A stretch of DNA of 64,000 bases from Acidobacteriota bacterium (GTDB taxonomy: Bacteria > Acidobacteriota > Terriglobia > Terriglobales > Acidobacteriaceae). The stretch spans positions 496,001-560,000 of the forward strand of contig JABCZI010000002.1 in assembly GCA_013289765.1 (NCBI GenBank). The letters are read 5' to 3'. This document shows, in pieces, positions 9,163-17,675 of the stretch; position 1 is the first letter of the stretch; each line of letters starts with the position of its first letter. The notes beneath the pieces were generated by a model, which did no database searches, was not told the origin of the DNA, and saw nothing but the letters and a program-made list of their open reading frames with translations. Made by a program: the position numbers and the translations under genes.

Positions 9163-10494
9163 TCAGGCCGTCCACTGAACCCGATTTAGTATTTCACGAA
9201 GACGTTTACCCTTCGCCGGATTGATCATCTCCACAAACGCCACACGTCCCTCGAGATGAGAACGGAACTGCGACCGGCCATCCCGATTTTGACTTTCTGG
9301 GCCAGAGCGCACGCAGTTATGCAGCGTGGCTTTAAGATGATCAAAGTCGCGTCGTGGAACATTCATTCTCTGATTGGTGACCAAGCCCGCCAGATACTGT
9401 CGCACTCCCTGCCGCATGATTCGCGTCTTGCGATGATGGATGGTGAAGCCTTCTTCGTGGAGGACAGAAGCCACATGAATTGCGAAGCGCTCGGCACATC
9501 TCTGAAAATCCTTGCCGCCGGAAAATGCCAAGTCGTCTGCGTAGCGAGAATACCTCGCTCCCGCGGACTTTGCTAAAGCATTCAGCCGGCAGTCCGCACG
9601 ATAGAAGCAAAGGTTCGCCAGAGCCGGCGACGTGGGCGCGCCTTGGGGCAGATGCGGCCGGGAATACAAACGGCGAGCCTCGCCAACGACGGGCGCATCA
9701 ACCCTGGAATGAATGTTTGTCCAGACCTGGCGCGGAGCGGCATTCGTACAAATGCCGCCCAGCAAGTCGGCAACCGGCTCGGGATAACCCAACGTGCGAA
9801 AAAAGGATTGAACCCGCACTCCCGCAAACGCAGGAAAGAAGTCTTGCAAATCCATTCGCAAGACAACCTTCTGCGCGATATGGGAAGCAACGAAAGTTTT
9901 GATCGATCGCCCCTTCACGAAGCCATGCACTGCCGGATGGGACGGAACCTTTGCAAGAATGTAGAAAAGGATCTGTCGTTGTAAGTCTTTCAGCCGCGAT
10001 TTTGGCGCTTCAATCAGCCTTATGGCGCCAAACCTCTTAGACAATATCCGGTAATGATAGTGTCTCAATTTATCGCGTGACTGTTTGTAGCCGAGGGCCT
10101 TAAGATCCGCGAACCACCGGAGTTCGCCGCTATCCAGTCCCAGCCAAGCAGCCAGATCGCGCACCGATACGATAGCCGGGACGTCCCACGAAACGGCCGC
10201 AGCGACAGGCTGCATTTGTTGAGGATCGGTCAGCCAGGCAGCTAACGAGAGCTCGCCCGCATACTTCGTTCGGGCCTTCCCGAGTCCCGAATCGTTCTGT
10301 AAGAAAGCAATTACGTCCCGATAGCGAGGTCGCGCACTGTTTCCAAACTCCCGCACATACCGTTGGGCCAGCGGACGAAGCCAGCGCCAGGACTTCCCCA
10401 GCGTCCGGCTGCAGCGCAGAGTGAGCAGTTCAACGGTGGCTTCGCCGGCGAGAAGGGATTGGGCCAACGCACTGAGCAGAGACGAATCCTGCAT
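9163..10494 (-). CDS. Retron-type reverse transcriptase (long, myxobacterial-like)
   Basis: A 443-residue reverse transcriptase predicted to make msDNA from the ncRNA just upstream. About the first 130 residues form an N-terminal extension ending in VSVRDLAAWLGLDSGELRWF. RT motifs follow: VHGFVKGRSI, VVLRMDLQDFFPAF, LPQGAPTSPALANL and the catalytic YADD (residues 318-321). The C-terminal part has GLVTN and GRVAFVEMINPAKGKRL, retron-type thumb features. From memory the layout and wording are close to the long RTs of myxobacterial retrons such as Mx162. Two motifs deviate: the usual NAxxH reads FVASH, and VTG reads LAG. ATG 10494 is preferred to the in-frame GTG 10542, which lies inside the ncRNA. 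No maturase, Cas1 or nuclease domain is attached. Confidence 0.9.
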   Translation of the reverse strand: MQDSSLLSALAQSLLAGEATVELLTLRCSRTLGKSWRWLRPLAQRYVREFGNSARPRYRDVIAFLQNDSGLGKARTKYAGELSLAAWLTDPQQMQPVAAAVSWDVPAIVSVRDLAAWLGLDSGELRWFADLKALGYKQSRDKLRHYHYRILSKRFGAIRLIEAPKSRLKDLQRQILFYILAKVPSHPAVHGFVKGRSIKTFVASHIAQKVVLRMDLQDFFPAFAGVRVQSFFRTLGYPEPVADLLGGICTNAAPRQVWTNIHSRVDAPVVGEARRLYSRPHLPQGAPTSPALANLCFYRADCRLNALAKSAGARYSRYADDLAFSGGKDFQRCAERFAIHVASVLHEEGFTIHHRKTRIMRQGVRQYLAGLVTNQRMNVPRRDFDHLKATLHNCVRSGPESQNRDGRSQFRSHLEGRVAFVEMINPAKGKRLREILNRVQWTA

Positions 10495-10502
10495 GGCAAG
10501 AG

Positions 10503-10670
10503 GCGGTGGAACGCTCCAACGAGTCTGACCCTGCGTGAGCACTCCTGCGCAGTTCGCGCAGCGAAGCTCATGCGACGAATTTGCAGTTCCTTACGTTACC
10601 CTGGGGTAACCCCAGAGAGGTCGAGCCGAGCCTGAAGGCTCGGTTAACCGAGCTTGGAGCATTCCACCGC
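10503..10670 (-). ncRNA. Candidate retron msr-msd RNA
   Basis: A 168-base segment directly upstream of the RT, read on the minus strand from 10670 to 10503. It is bounded by an inverted repeat: arm a1 is 10654-10670 and arm a2 is 10503-10519, 17 bp with one mismatch that becomes a G-U pair in the RNA. Right after a1 comes AGC, the context of the branching guanosine in known retrons; the G would be 10653. Inside are a perfect 16-base palindrome (10638-10653), a 7-bp hairpin (10626-10643), a 6-bp hairpin (10601-10615, or the alternative 10595-10610), and a longer stem-loop near a2 (10533-10573) suited to be the msd hairpin. It begins 15 bases after the upstream gene stops. Inferred from structure only. 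Confidence 0.65.
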
Positions 10671-10685
10671 GTGGTGGACAATATA

Positions 10686-11537
10686 TCAGCTTTCAGTGAC
10701 TAGACCGTGCACCACCATTTTCCCCACGTCATCCTTCTCCACATACGCCCACGGTGTTTTCGGATCATGCGTGAAAACCGTTAGCCATTTTTCCGGCAGA
10801 GCTTTGGCGTAGTACTGCTTCTTGCTTTCAATGGTTTGCAGCGGGTAGAGGTCGAAGCCCATGCCCCAGGTCAGGTCGATGTGCGCCGTGGTTGGGATGA
10901 GGTCGGAGATGTAGCAGGCCGTGCGGCCTCCGCTCTCGACGATCACCGCCTGCATACTGGCGGTGTGGCCGGGGAAAGTTTTCACCGAGATGCCAGGAAC
11001 GATTTCTTCGCCGCCTTTGAGAAGGGTCATCTGCCCGCTTTCGACCAGCGGATCATAGTTCTCGGGAATGTAGCTGATGGAGTCGCGCTCACTGGGTTTG
11101 CGTGCGTATTGCCATTCGCCCTCTGGCGCGTAGTATTTCGCACGCGGAAAGGTGGGGACAATCTTGCCGTCTTTGCCGCGGATGGTATTCCATCCGCAAT
11201 GGTCGAAGTGCAGGTGCGTGTTAATGACAATGTCAATGTCTTCTGGGCGAACGCCCGCAGATCCAAGATTCGTGAGCAGTTGCGCGGGCTGGCCGTAGAA
11301 TTTGACCATGCGTTCCGACAACTTGTTGCCCATGCCCGTTTCCACCAGCACATTTTTTTTGCCGGTGCGGATGAGCAGGGAGTTGAGTCCTGCCTGGACG
11401 TAATTCTTTTCATCGGCGGGCGCTTTGCGCGACCACATGACCTTGGGAATGACGCCGAAAAAGGCGCCGCCGTCGAGGGGGTAGGTGCCGTCGGAAAAAA
11501 CGCTGAGTTCGAAGTCGCCTAGAGTAAGGCTGGGCAT
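10686..11537 (-). CDS. Metallo-beta-lactamase-fold hydrolase (lactonase/GloB-like)
   Basis: A cytoplasmic protein of about 283 residues with no signal peptide. The zinc motif is THLHFDHCG, and later ligands are likely in FPGHTASM and CYISDLIPTTAHID. The architecture (FGVIPKVMW, then GQNSLLIRTG-like AGLNSLLIRTG, VLVETGMGNK) is that of the AHL-lactonase/methyl parathion hydrolase branch. The substrate cannot be named from sequence. The ATG at 11537 is chosen over an upstream TTG because PSLTLGDFELSVFSDG is the usual family start. It lies just upstream of the retron ncRNA on the same strand, so transcription could run into the retron. Confidence 0.87.
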   Translation of the reverse strand: MPSLTLGDFELSVFSDGTYPLDGGAFFGVIPKVMWSRKAPADEKNYVQAGLNSLLIRTGKKNVLVETGMGNKLSERMVKFYGQPAQLLTNLGSAGVRPEDIDIVINTHLHFDHCGWNTIRGKDGKIVPTFPRAKYYAPEGEWQYARKPSERDSISYIPENYDPLVESGQMTLLKGGEEIVPGISVKTFPGHTASMQAVIVESGGRTACYISDLIPTTAHIDLTWGMGFDLYPLQTIESKKQYYAKALPEKWLTVFTHDPKTPWAYVEKDDVGKMVVHGLVTES

Positions 11538-11563
11538 CGATCTAGTGTGCCACAAAAAATCAT

Positions 11564-11641
11564 GGCCACGGATTTACACGGACCTTCACGGAGTTTCTTA
11601 ATCTTAGATTTATCCGTATGAATCCGCGTTAATCCGTGGCC
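11564..11641. repeat. Inverted-repeat element between metallohydrolase and clpB
   Basis: Terminal arms GGCCACGGATT (11564-11574) and AATCCGTGGCC (11631-11641) match perfectly over 11 bp. The interior contains further degenerate copies of the CACGGA/TCCGTG theme. It occupies almost the whole gap between the two genes and looks like a non-coding miniature repeat; no ORF or transposase is present. Confidence 0.65.
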
Positions 11642-11648
11642 AATTGGG

Positions 11649-14297
11649 TTACCTCTTCGCTTTCGCGGGTTCTTTCTCTCCAACGCGCTTGCTGATCTCA
11701 AACTTCATCTTGCCGGCTTTCTTGTCGGCGTCGACCACAATGTGATCGCCATGCAGAATTTCGCCATCCAAAATCTTCAGCGCCAGCGGATCCTGAATCA
11801 GCTTTTGTATGGCGCGCTTCAGCGGACGTGCGCCGAAGTTGGCGTCGTAACCCTGCGTAAAGAGCAATTCTTTCGCAGCGTCCGTAAGCTCGATCGAGAT
11901 TTTGCGGTCGGCCAGCAGGCGGCGCACATCTTCAAGGCGCAGCTCGACGATCTTGACCAACTGTTCTTTTCCAAGCGGCTTGAAGACAATGATGTCGTCC
12001 ACGCGGTTCAGGAATTCCGGGCGGAAGTGACCGTGCAGCGTGTTCATCACCTGCTCGCTGGCCTTCTCAAAATCTTCCGGAGTGCGCAGGTTTTCAGCTT
12101 GCAGGTAACTCGAACCAAGGTTCGACGTCATGATCAGAATCGTGTTCTTGAAATCCACAACCCGGCCTTTGCCGTCGGTAAGGCGTCCGTCATCCATGAT
12201 CTGCAGCATGACGTTGAACACATCCGGATGCGCTTTTTCGATTTCGTCAAAAAGCACCACCGCATAAGGACGCCGGCGAACCTGCTCGGTGAGCTGGCCT
12301 CCCTCCTCATAACCGACATAGCCCGGAGGTGCGCCGATTAAGCGCGCAACCGAATGCTTCTCCATGTATTCCGACATGTCGATGCGCAGCAAAGCGCGCT
12401 CATCGTCGAAAAGAAATTCCGCTAATGCACGGGCCAGTTCGGTCTTCCCGACGCCAGTGGGTCCGAGAAAAATGAATGAGCCGATCGGCCGCTTGGGATC
12501 GCTAAGTCCCGCGCGCGACCGGCGAATGGCATTGGCGACGCGTTCCAGAGCCTGGTCCTGCCCAACCACGCGCTGGCGCAGGCGCTCTTCCATCGTGACC
12601 AGCTTCTTCACCTCGCCCTCCAGCATCTTCGAGATCGGAATGCCGGTCCATTTGGAAACGATGCGGGCGATATCTTCCTCGTCCACTTCTTCTTTGAGCA
12701 TGCGAGGGCTGCCAGTGCCCTTGCCGTCGATCTTTGCGGTCAACTGGCTCAATTCTTCTTCGGCTTGCCGCAACAGGCCGTAGCGGATTTCGGCCACGCG
12801 CTGCAGATTTCCCTTGCGCTCTTCGGTCTGTTCTTCGATCTTGAGCTTCTCGATTTTCTCTTTTAGCTCGCGAGAGCGCGCGATCAGATCCTTTTCCTTC
12901 TTCCAATTGGCCTTGAGGGCGTTGGCTTTCTCGCGAATCCCGGCAAGTTCTTTTTCGATGACGCCCAGGCGTTCTCTGGAGTTGGCATCGTCTTCCTTCT
13001 TCAGCGCCTGTTTTTCGATTTCGAGCTGAGTAGCGCGGCGTTCGAGCTGATCGATGTCGGTAGGCAGCGAATCGATCTGGATGCGAATGGAAGCGGCGGC
13101 TTCGTCGACCAGGTCGATTGCCTTATCAGGCAAAAAGCGGTCAGAGATGTAGCGGTGCGAAAGCGTCGCGGCCGCCACGATTGCGGAATCTTTGATGCGA
13201 ACGCCGTGATGTACTTCGTAGCGCTCTTTCAGCCCGCGAAGAATGGCGATGGTGTCCTCGACATTGGGCTCGCCCACGAAAACAATCTGGAAGCGGCGTT
13301 CCAGGGCAGCATCTTTTTCGATGTATTTGCGATACTCGGCGAGAGTCGTCGCGCCGATTGCGCGCAGTTCGCCGCGGGCCAGCGCGGGCTTAAGCATGTT
13401 CGAAGCATCGATGGCGCCCTCGGCGGCTCCAGCTCCTACAAGCGTGTGTAGTTCGTCGATAAAGAGAATGACTTGTCCCGCGGAATCCTCGATTTCCTTG
13501 AGCACGGCTTTGAGGCGATCTTCAAATTCGCCGCGATATTTCGCTCCCGCCAGCATCGCGCCGAGATCGAGCGCGACTACGCGCTTGTTCTTCAGAACTT
13601 CAGGCACGTCGCCGGAAATAATGCGCTGGGCCAAGCCTTCGACGATGGCAGTCTTGCCTACGCCCGGTTCACCGATCAGCACTGGATTATTTTTAGTGCG
13701 GCGGGAAAGAACCTGCACGACGCGGCGGATTTCTTCATCGCGTCCGATGACGGGATCAAGTTTGCCGCGGCGCGCCTGCTCCGTCAGATCGCGCGCATAG
13801 CGCTCCAGCGCCTGATACTTTGCTTCCGGATTCTGGTCGGTCACCTTCTGCGAGCCGCGAACGGAGGTGAGCGCCTTCAAAATGGCGTCATAGGTGGCGC
13901 CATGTCGGGCAAGGATCTGCTGCGCTGCATCTTGTTTGAGGTGCGTGATGGCGAGCAATAAGTGCTCGGTGGAAACGTACTCGTCCTTAAAATTCGCGGC
14001 CTCTTTGAAGGCTTGTTCCAGCAACTTGTTAGCAGCGCTCGAAAGCGCGGCTTGCGTGGCGTCGCCTGAAACCTTTGGCAGCTTTTCAATTTCCCGGTAG
14101 AGATCGCTGAGAACGGCCTGCGGACCGATCCCGATCTTGTCGAGTACCGGCGCAACAATTCCTTCTTTATCTTCGAGCAAGGCGGCAAGCAGGTGGATGG
14201 GCAGAAGCTCGGGATTTCCGTGCTCTGAAGCGAGCTCATTTGCACGCTGCACCGCTTCCTGCGCTTTTACGGTGAATTTATCCCAACGGATGGCCAT
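11649..14297 (-). CDS. clpB: ATP-dependent disaggregase ClpB
   Basis: An 882-residue Hsp100 chaperone that pulls polypeptides out of aggregates with DnaK. It has the N-terminal Clp repeat domain (residues about 1-150), the first AAA+ module with GEPGVGKT (about 206-213), the long coiled-coil M domain (about 410-530, rich in Glu/Lys/Arg) and the second AAA+ module with GPTGVGKTE (about 610) and [15 protein letters not shown]. The M domain separates ClpB from ClpA and ClpC. AGGAG precedes the ATG. It is followed in cis by no chaperone partner, but hsp20 lies upstream on the same strand, separated by a terminator, giving a small heat-shock neighbourhood. Confidence 0.98.
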   Translation of the reverse strand: MAIRWDKFTVKAQEAVQRANELASEHGNPELLPIHLLAALLEDKEGIVAPVLDKIGIGPQAVLSDLYREIEKLPKVSGDATQAALSSAANKLLEQAFKEAANFKDEYVSTEHLLLAITHLKQDAAQQILARHGATYDAILKALTSVRGSQKVTDQNPEAKYQALERYARDLTEQARRGKLDPVIGRDEEIRRVVQVLSRRTKNNPVLIGEPGVGKTAIVEGLAQRIISGDVPEVLKNKRVVALDLGAMLAGAKYRGEFEDRLKAVLKEIEDSAGQVILFIDELHTLVGAGAAEGAIDASNMLKPALARGELRAIGATTLAEYRKYIEKDAALERRFQIVFVGEPNVEDTIAILRGLKERYEVHHGVRIKDSAIVAAATLSHRYISDRFLPDKAIDLVDEAAASIRIQIDSLPTDIDQLERRATQLEIEKQALKKEDDANSRERLGVIEKELAGIREKANALKANWKKEKDLIARSRELKEKIEKLKIEEQTEERKGNLQRVAEIRYGLLRQAEEELSQLTAKIDGKGTGSPRMLKEEVDEEDIARIVSKWTGIPISKMLEGEVKKLVTMEERLRQRVVGQDQALERVANAIRRSRAGLSDPKRPIGSFIFLGPTGVGKTELARALAEFLFDDERALLRIDMSEYMEKHSVARLIGAPPGYVGYEEGGQLTEQVRRRPYAVVLFDEIEKAHPDVFNVMLQIMDDGRLTDGKGRVVDFKNTILIMTSNLGSSYLQAENLRTPEDFEKASEQVMNTLHGHFRPEFLNRVDDIIVFKPLGKEQLVKIVELRLEDVRRLLADRKISIELTDAAKELLFTQGYDANFGARPLKRAIQKLIQDPLALKILDGEILHGDHIVVDADKKAGKMKFEISKRVGEKEPAKAKR

Positions 14298-14427
14298 GGG
14301 GGACTCCTATCTAGTATCTATAATTTCGCAAAGTTTACTTGGCAATTTGGAAATCGCGGGACCGAGGGCTGCAGTCGGGAGGATTTCAAATTGCTGAACC
14401 TCACAGGCATTAGGTGCAAAAAGTTGA

Positions 14428-14456
14428 CGGGAAGCAGCAATTTTTGCCGCCTCCCG
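14428..14456 (-). terminator. Rho-independent terminator of hsp20
   Basis: Read on the minus strand, a 13-bp stem (14456-14444 with 14440-14428, two G-U pairs) and a 3-base loop are followed by TCAACTTTTT. It separates hsp20 from clpB, so the two are probably not one transcript. A small GAGC-type hairpin lies between it and the hsp20 stop. Confidence 0.75.
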
Positions 14457-14489
14457 CCGATTTAGTCGAGCTTCGCTCGAGCCTAAAAC

Positions 14490-14984
14490 TTACGCGGCTT
14501 TGCTGGGGGCTTTGGCCTCGACGATCTTGTTGTCGCTGCCGATGTTTACTTTGATCTGCTTGGGTTTGGCTTCGGCTTTTTTGGGCAGAGTGATCTTCAA
14601 AACGCCCTTGTCGTAGTTGGCCGAAACTTTCTCGCCCTCGACGGTGGGGGGCAGAGTGAAAGTACGAGTGAAGCTGCCGTATTGGCGCTCGACGCGGCGA
14701 TAGTTCTCTTCTTTCTCATCCTTCTCGATCTTGCGCTCGCCGCGGACGGTGAGAGTGTTGTTCTCCAGCTGAATGTCGAGATCTTTTTCGTTGATTCCCG
14801 GCGCTTCGATTTTCAGAGTCACGTTGTGCTCGTCTTCGTAGACATCAACGGCTGGGGCGAAACTGGATGCGGTCAGGGATTCATCCCGGCCTCCCTCGTT
14901 GTAGGACTCCCGGAACAGGCGGTTCATGCGGTCCTGCAAGGTGGAAAACTCACGGAAAGGCTCCCATCGGGTAAGTACAGTCAT
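14490..14984 (-). CDS. Small heat-shock protein, Hsp20 family
   Basis: A 164-residue holdase chaperone that keeps unfolding proteins soluble until ClpB/DnaK can act. The N-terminal MTVLTRWEPFREFSTLQDRMNRLF is the usual bacterial sHsp opening. The alpha-crystallin domain runs from about 44 to 140 (APAVDVYEDEHNVTLKIEAPG, then GERKIEKDEKEENYRRVER, then the ANYDKGVLKITLPK motif). The Lys-rich tail ends in Ala. AAGGAGG lies 9 bases before the ATG. A consensus-like promoter sits about 110 bases upstream, leaving a leader of around 100 bases that could fold; whether it is a thermometer is unknown. Confidence 0.95.
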   Translation of the reverse strand: MTVLTRWEPFREFSTLQDRMNRLFRESYNEGGRDESLTASSFAPAVDVYEDEHNVTLKIEAPGINEKDLDIQLENNTLTVRGERKIEKDEKEENYRRVERQYGSFTRTFTLPPTVEGEKVSANYDKGVLKITLPKKAEAKPKQIKVNIGSDNKIVEAKAPSKAA

Positions 14985-15095
14985 GGCTAAAATCCTCCTT
15001 CAAATATCGTGGGCTTGAATTTTGGTGAGAAGTCCATCTATGACACTTCAATGGGCCTCAGTCACTACATTCGATGCCGTAGTTATTGTGAAGGA

Positions 15096-15124
15096 AGCAT
15101 AAAATATGAGTGCCTTATTGTCAA
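15096..15124 (-). promoter_or_regulatory. Sigma70-type promoter of hsp20
   Basis: On the minus strand a perfect TTGACA (15124-15119) is followed after 17 bases by TATGCT (15101-15096). It points at hsp20. No CIRCE-type inverted repeat (TTAGCACTC type) was seen nearby. Confidence 0.6.
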
Positions 15125-15144
15125 TGCTTGCTATCGGCTTAGTT

Positions 15145-16338
15145 TCAATTACTTACAATGGCTATGACGCACTTCAAATAGGCAGTTTCCGGGATATTCA
15201 GCAAGACTGGATGATCTTTGGCCTGTCCGCGAACCTCGACCAATCGCAGCGTTCGATGCGCGTCGCGGGCGGCGCCAGCAAGCATTTCCAGGAAATCGCC
15301 CTGGCTGACGTGATAGGAGCATGAGCAGGTGACCAGGGTCCCGCCGGGACGAAGCGTCTTCAACGCCCGCAGGTTCAGCTCTTTATATCCCCGCATAGCG
15401 GCATCAAGATCGCGCTTGCTTTTGGCGAAGGCCGGCGGATCGAGAACGATAGTGTCATAGCGCTGGCCTGAACCGGAATAGTCCTTCAGCAGGTCGAAAG
15501 CGCTGGCTTCGATCCACTCGATGTCGCAGTGGTTCAGGATAGCGTTCTGGTCGGCGACTTCAAGAGCCGGGCGGGAACTATCGACGCCGGCAACGTGCGA
15601 GCAGCGCGGCGCCAGATGAAGGGCGAAGCCGCCCTGATAGCAGAAGACGTCAAGCGCTTCGCCGTGTGCGTATCGGGCCGCCGCGGCATAGTTTTCCCGT
15701 TGGTCGAGAAAGGCTCCTGTCTTCTGGCCTTCCAGCGCGTCGAACTGAAATTGGACCCCGTTCATGGTGAACACCGTCGAAGTGCTTTCGCCTTGCAGAA
15801 GTCCAGAGGCGCGCGCCGGTAATTCTTCCAGTTGGCGGACGCGGGGATCTACACGCTCCACGATAGAGGCAGGATGAAGACGCTCGGTCAGCTCAGAAAG
15901 CAGAGTTCCCCGCACGGGTTCCGCGTCCATTGCCTGAGTCAGAATTTGCATCGAGAGAATATTGTTGTAGCGGTCAACGATCAGCCCAGGCAAGAAATCC
16001 GCCTCGCTAAAAATTATGCGGTACGCATTGCTGTCGTGAACGAGTGGCTCGCGATAGGCAATCGCATCGGCGATGCGCTGCCGCAGCAGCGCTGGAAAAT
16101 CTGCAACCGGATCCCGCGAGATGAGGCGGACAGCAATTTGCGACGAACTGGAATAGAGCGCCGTGCCCAGGATCTGGCCGCGATGATCGGTGACCATTAC
16201 CGGCGATCCGGATGAAACCCCAGCCGCTGAAACTATGTCTGAGCGGTAGACCCAGACGTGCCCGTCCTTCAGGCGGGATGCTCCGCGGGGCGAAACCTTC
16301 ACCATTGGAAATTCGGGGCTACCGCTTATCTTGGGCAT
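15145..16338 (-). CDS. rlmI: RlmI-like 23S rRNA (cytosine-5) methyltransferase
   Basis: A 397-residue class I SAM-dependent methyltransferase with an N-terminal PUA domain (VKVSPRGASRLKDGHVWVYRSDI), the layout of RlmI, which methylates C1962 of E. coli 23S rRNA. The SAM-binding region is ALDVFCYQGGFALH, followed by DTIVLDPPAFAKSKRD and the Cys motif VTCSCSYHVS that carries the catalytic cysteine in this family. An inner ATG 11 codons later (16305) could be the true start, since the family usually begins close to VKVSPRG. No clear Shine-Dalgarno helps to choose. Confidence 0.88.
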   Translation of the reverse strand: MPKISGSPEFPMVKVSPRGASRLKDGHVWVYRSDIVSAAGVSSGSPVMVTDHRGQILGTALYSSSSQIAVRLISRDPVADFPALLRQRIADAIAYREPLVHDSNAYRIIFSEADFLPGLIVDRYNNILSMQILTQAMDAEPVRGTLLSELTERLHPASIVERVDPRVRQLEELPARASGLLQGESTSTVFTMNGVQFQFDALEGQKTGAFLDQRENYAAAARYAHGEALDVFCYQGGFALHLAPRCSHVAGVDSSRPALEVADQNAILNHCDIEWIEASAFDLLKDYSGSGQRYDTIVLDPPAFAKSKRDLDAAMRGYKELNLRALKTLRPGGTLVTCSCSYHVSQGDFLEMLAGAARDAHRTLRLVEVRGQAKDHPVLLNIPETAYLKCVIAIVSN

Positions 16339-16360
16339 GCAGCAATCTTAAATGGAGAAA

Positions 16361-17488
16361 CTAGCTGGCAGCCTGCTCGGTGGGAACGGCCGGGGATCCA
16401 GGCTTGCCGGAAGTGCGTGCACTCATTTCGTAGCGGGCGGCTTCAAGATCGACATGAAGGGAATCCAGCGCCGTCATCGGCATCTCGGTGCCCCAGTTCT
16501 CCATGTCACGTTCGGACCAGCTTCCGTTCAGGCGAATGGCCCCGGTGATGTCTTCCGGAAACGCTTGGCGGTAATCCCCCTCACGAGTAAGAATATCGCC
16601 AACCAGCCGCCCCGTGTGCATCTCGAAAACGCGCCGGCTAGCCTGACCTGCGGCATTCACCAGGCACAGAAAAACTTCGCCCGTGTCGCCGAATTCCTGG
16701 CGGTAGTACCAGGCCTGCGGGGCGTCGATTTTAGGATGATGGCGGCGGGAGCGTTTGTGCTCCGGCTCGAGCGCCTGCATTTCGTTGGCGGGATTGAAGT
16801 AAAGAATCCGCTGGCAGGAATCGCAAACCACGGTTTGCTGGCCGGTGCGGACGTCGTTGTAGATCTGCGGCCGCAACATCACCTGGCACGCCATACATTT
16901 GTGATCCCGCACTTCGGAGATGCCACTACCGCGGAACTTCGAGACGCGCTCGTAATGGCGCAGAAGGTCTTCATTCACGCCTGCACGCATTTTATCGCGC
17001 TTGGCGCGCCATTCCGTGAGTTGCTTTTCGTCCTCGGCAGTGCGGAGGCGGGCGTCTGCTTTTTCTTTTTCGATCTCGGCGGTTTCCGCTTTCAGGTCAG
17101 CCTGCGCGGCTTTTACTTCCTTATCGCGCGCGTCGGCATTGAGCATCAGCTCAAGAATCTTGTCTTCCGTGGCGGCGATTTCTTTTTCGGCGAACTGGAT
17201 TTCGTGCAACAGTGCCTTGTATTGATCGTTGGTTTTTACGTCAAGGGATTGGTCGCGATACTTGGAAATTTTGCCGCGGAGGTCGCTGATGGTAGTGTCG
17301 TGCTTGCGCCGGGTGGCTTCGTCAGCCTTAACAGCGGTCTGCGCTTTTTCAAGTTGCGCCTTCGTGCCGGCCAGCTTATGTTCGATAGCCGCGACGCGTT
17401 TGGGGAGTTCGGCGATTTCGTCCTGCAAGCGTCGGATTTCCTTGTCCGCGTCTTGCAAGTGCAGCAGGTTTTCTATTTCTGGAAGCAT
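16361..17488 (-). CDS. Coiled-coil C4 zinc-ribbon protein (DUF164/CT398-like) with C-terminal extension
   Basis: The first 180 residues are long coiled coil (EIRRLQDEIAELPKRVAAIEHKLAG onward), followed by a C4 zinc ribbon with CMAC and CDSC, together the CT398/DUF164 family thought to bind nucleic acid or act as a scaffold. After the ribbon there is an extra segment of about 130 residues (KIDAPQAWYYRQEFGDTGEVFLCLV and on) that I do not recognise. The ATG at 17488 (MLPEIENLLHLQDADKEI) matches the usual family start; an upstream in-frame start at 17518 seems less likely. The reading frame ends 22 bases before the RlmI-like gene on the same strand, so the two probably share a transcript. Confidence 0.83.
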   Translation of the reverse strand: MLPEIENLLHLQDADKEIRRLQDEIAELPKRVAAIEHKLAGTKAQLEKAQTAVKADEATRRKHDTTISDLRGKISKYRDQSLDVKTNDQYKALLHEIQFAEKEIAATEDKILELMLNADARDKEVKAAQADLKAETAEIEKEKADARLRTAEDEKQLTEWRAKRDKMRAGVNEDLLRHYERVSKFRGSGISEVRDHKCMACQVMLRPQIYNDVRTGQQTVVCDSCQRILYFNPANEMQALEPEHKRSRRHHPKIDAPQAWYYRQEFGDTGEVFLCLVNAAGQASRRVFEMHTGRLVGDILTREGDYRQAFPEDITGAIRLNGSWSERDMENWGTEMPMTALDSLHVDLEAARYEMSARTSGKPGSPAVPTEQAAS

Positions 17489-17675
17489 CCCGAGAGGACT
17501 CAGTCTTGATTCTACCACGCGGAAACCCTTGCCTTCCGGAGGATGTCGGGCTCAACTCGTGTCCTAAATTAGTACACACCTCGGCCCAAGGTGGCAGCGG
17601 AGAAGGCATTCGCGGGTGTAAACTCTTCCGTTCGCGTCGTGCGCATTTCCTTCAATTCTTTTTCTCGGGGTTTCA

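Noticed and set aside
9163-10494. Group II intron or DGR reverse transcriptase as alternative identity
   Set aside because: No maturase or HNH domain, no intron RNA domains V/VI nearby, and no variable/template repeat pair seen; the thumb motifs fit retrons.
10363-10635. Plus-strand open frame across the retron ncRNA
   Set aside because: It is antisense to the RT N-terminus and the RNA; composition follows the opposite strand's codon pattern.
10655-10678. TCCACC/GGTGGA hairpin overlapping arm a1 read as a terminator of the metallohydrolase
   Set aside because: No T-run follows on the minus strand, and the same bases pair better with arm a2, so the retron reading was preferred.
14682-14990. 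102-codon plus-strand open frame opposite hsp20
   Set aside because: A shadow of a strongly conserved Hsp20 gene; the translated product has no family resemblance.
15106-15324. Plus-strand open frame of 72 codons overlapping the 3' end of the RlmI-like gene
   Set aside because: It overlaps the hsp20 promoter and conserved methyltransferase codons on the other strand; no ribosome-binding site.
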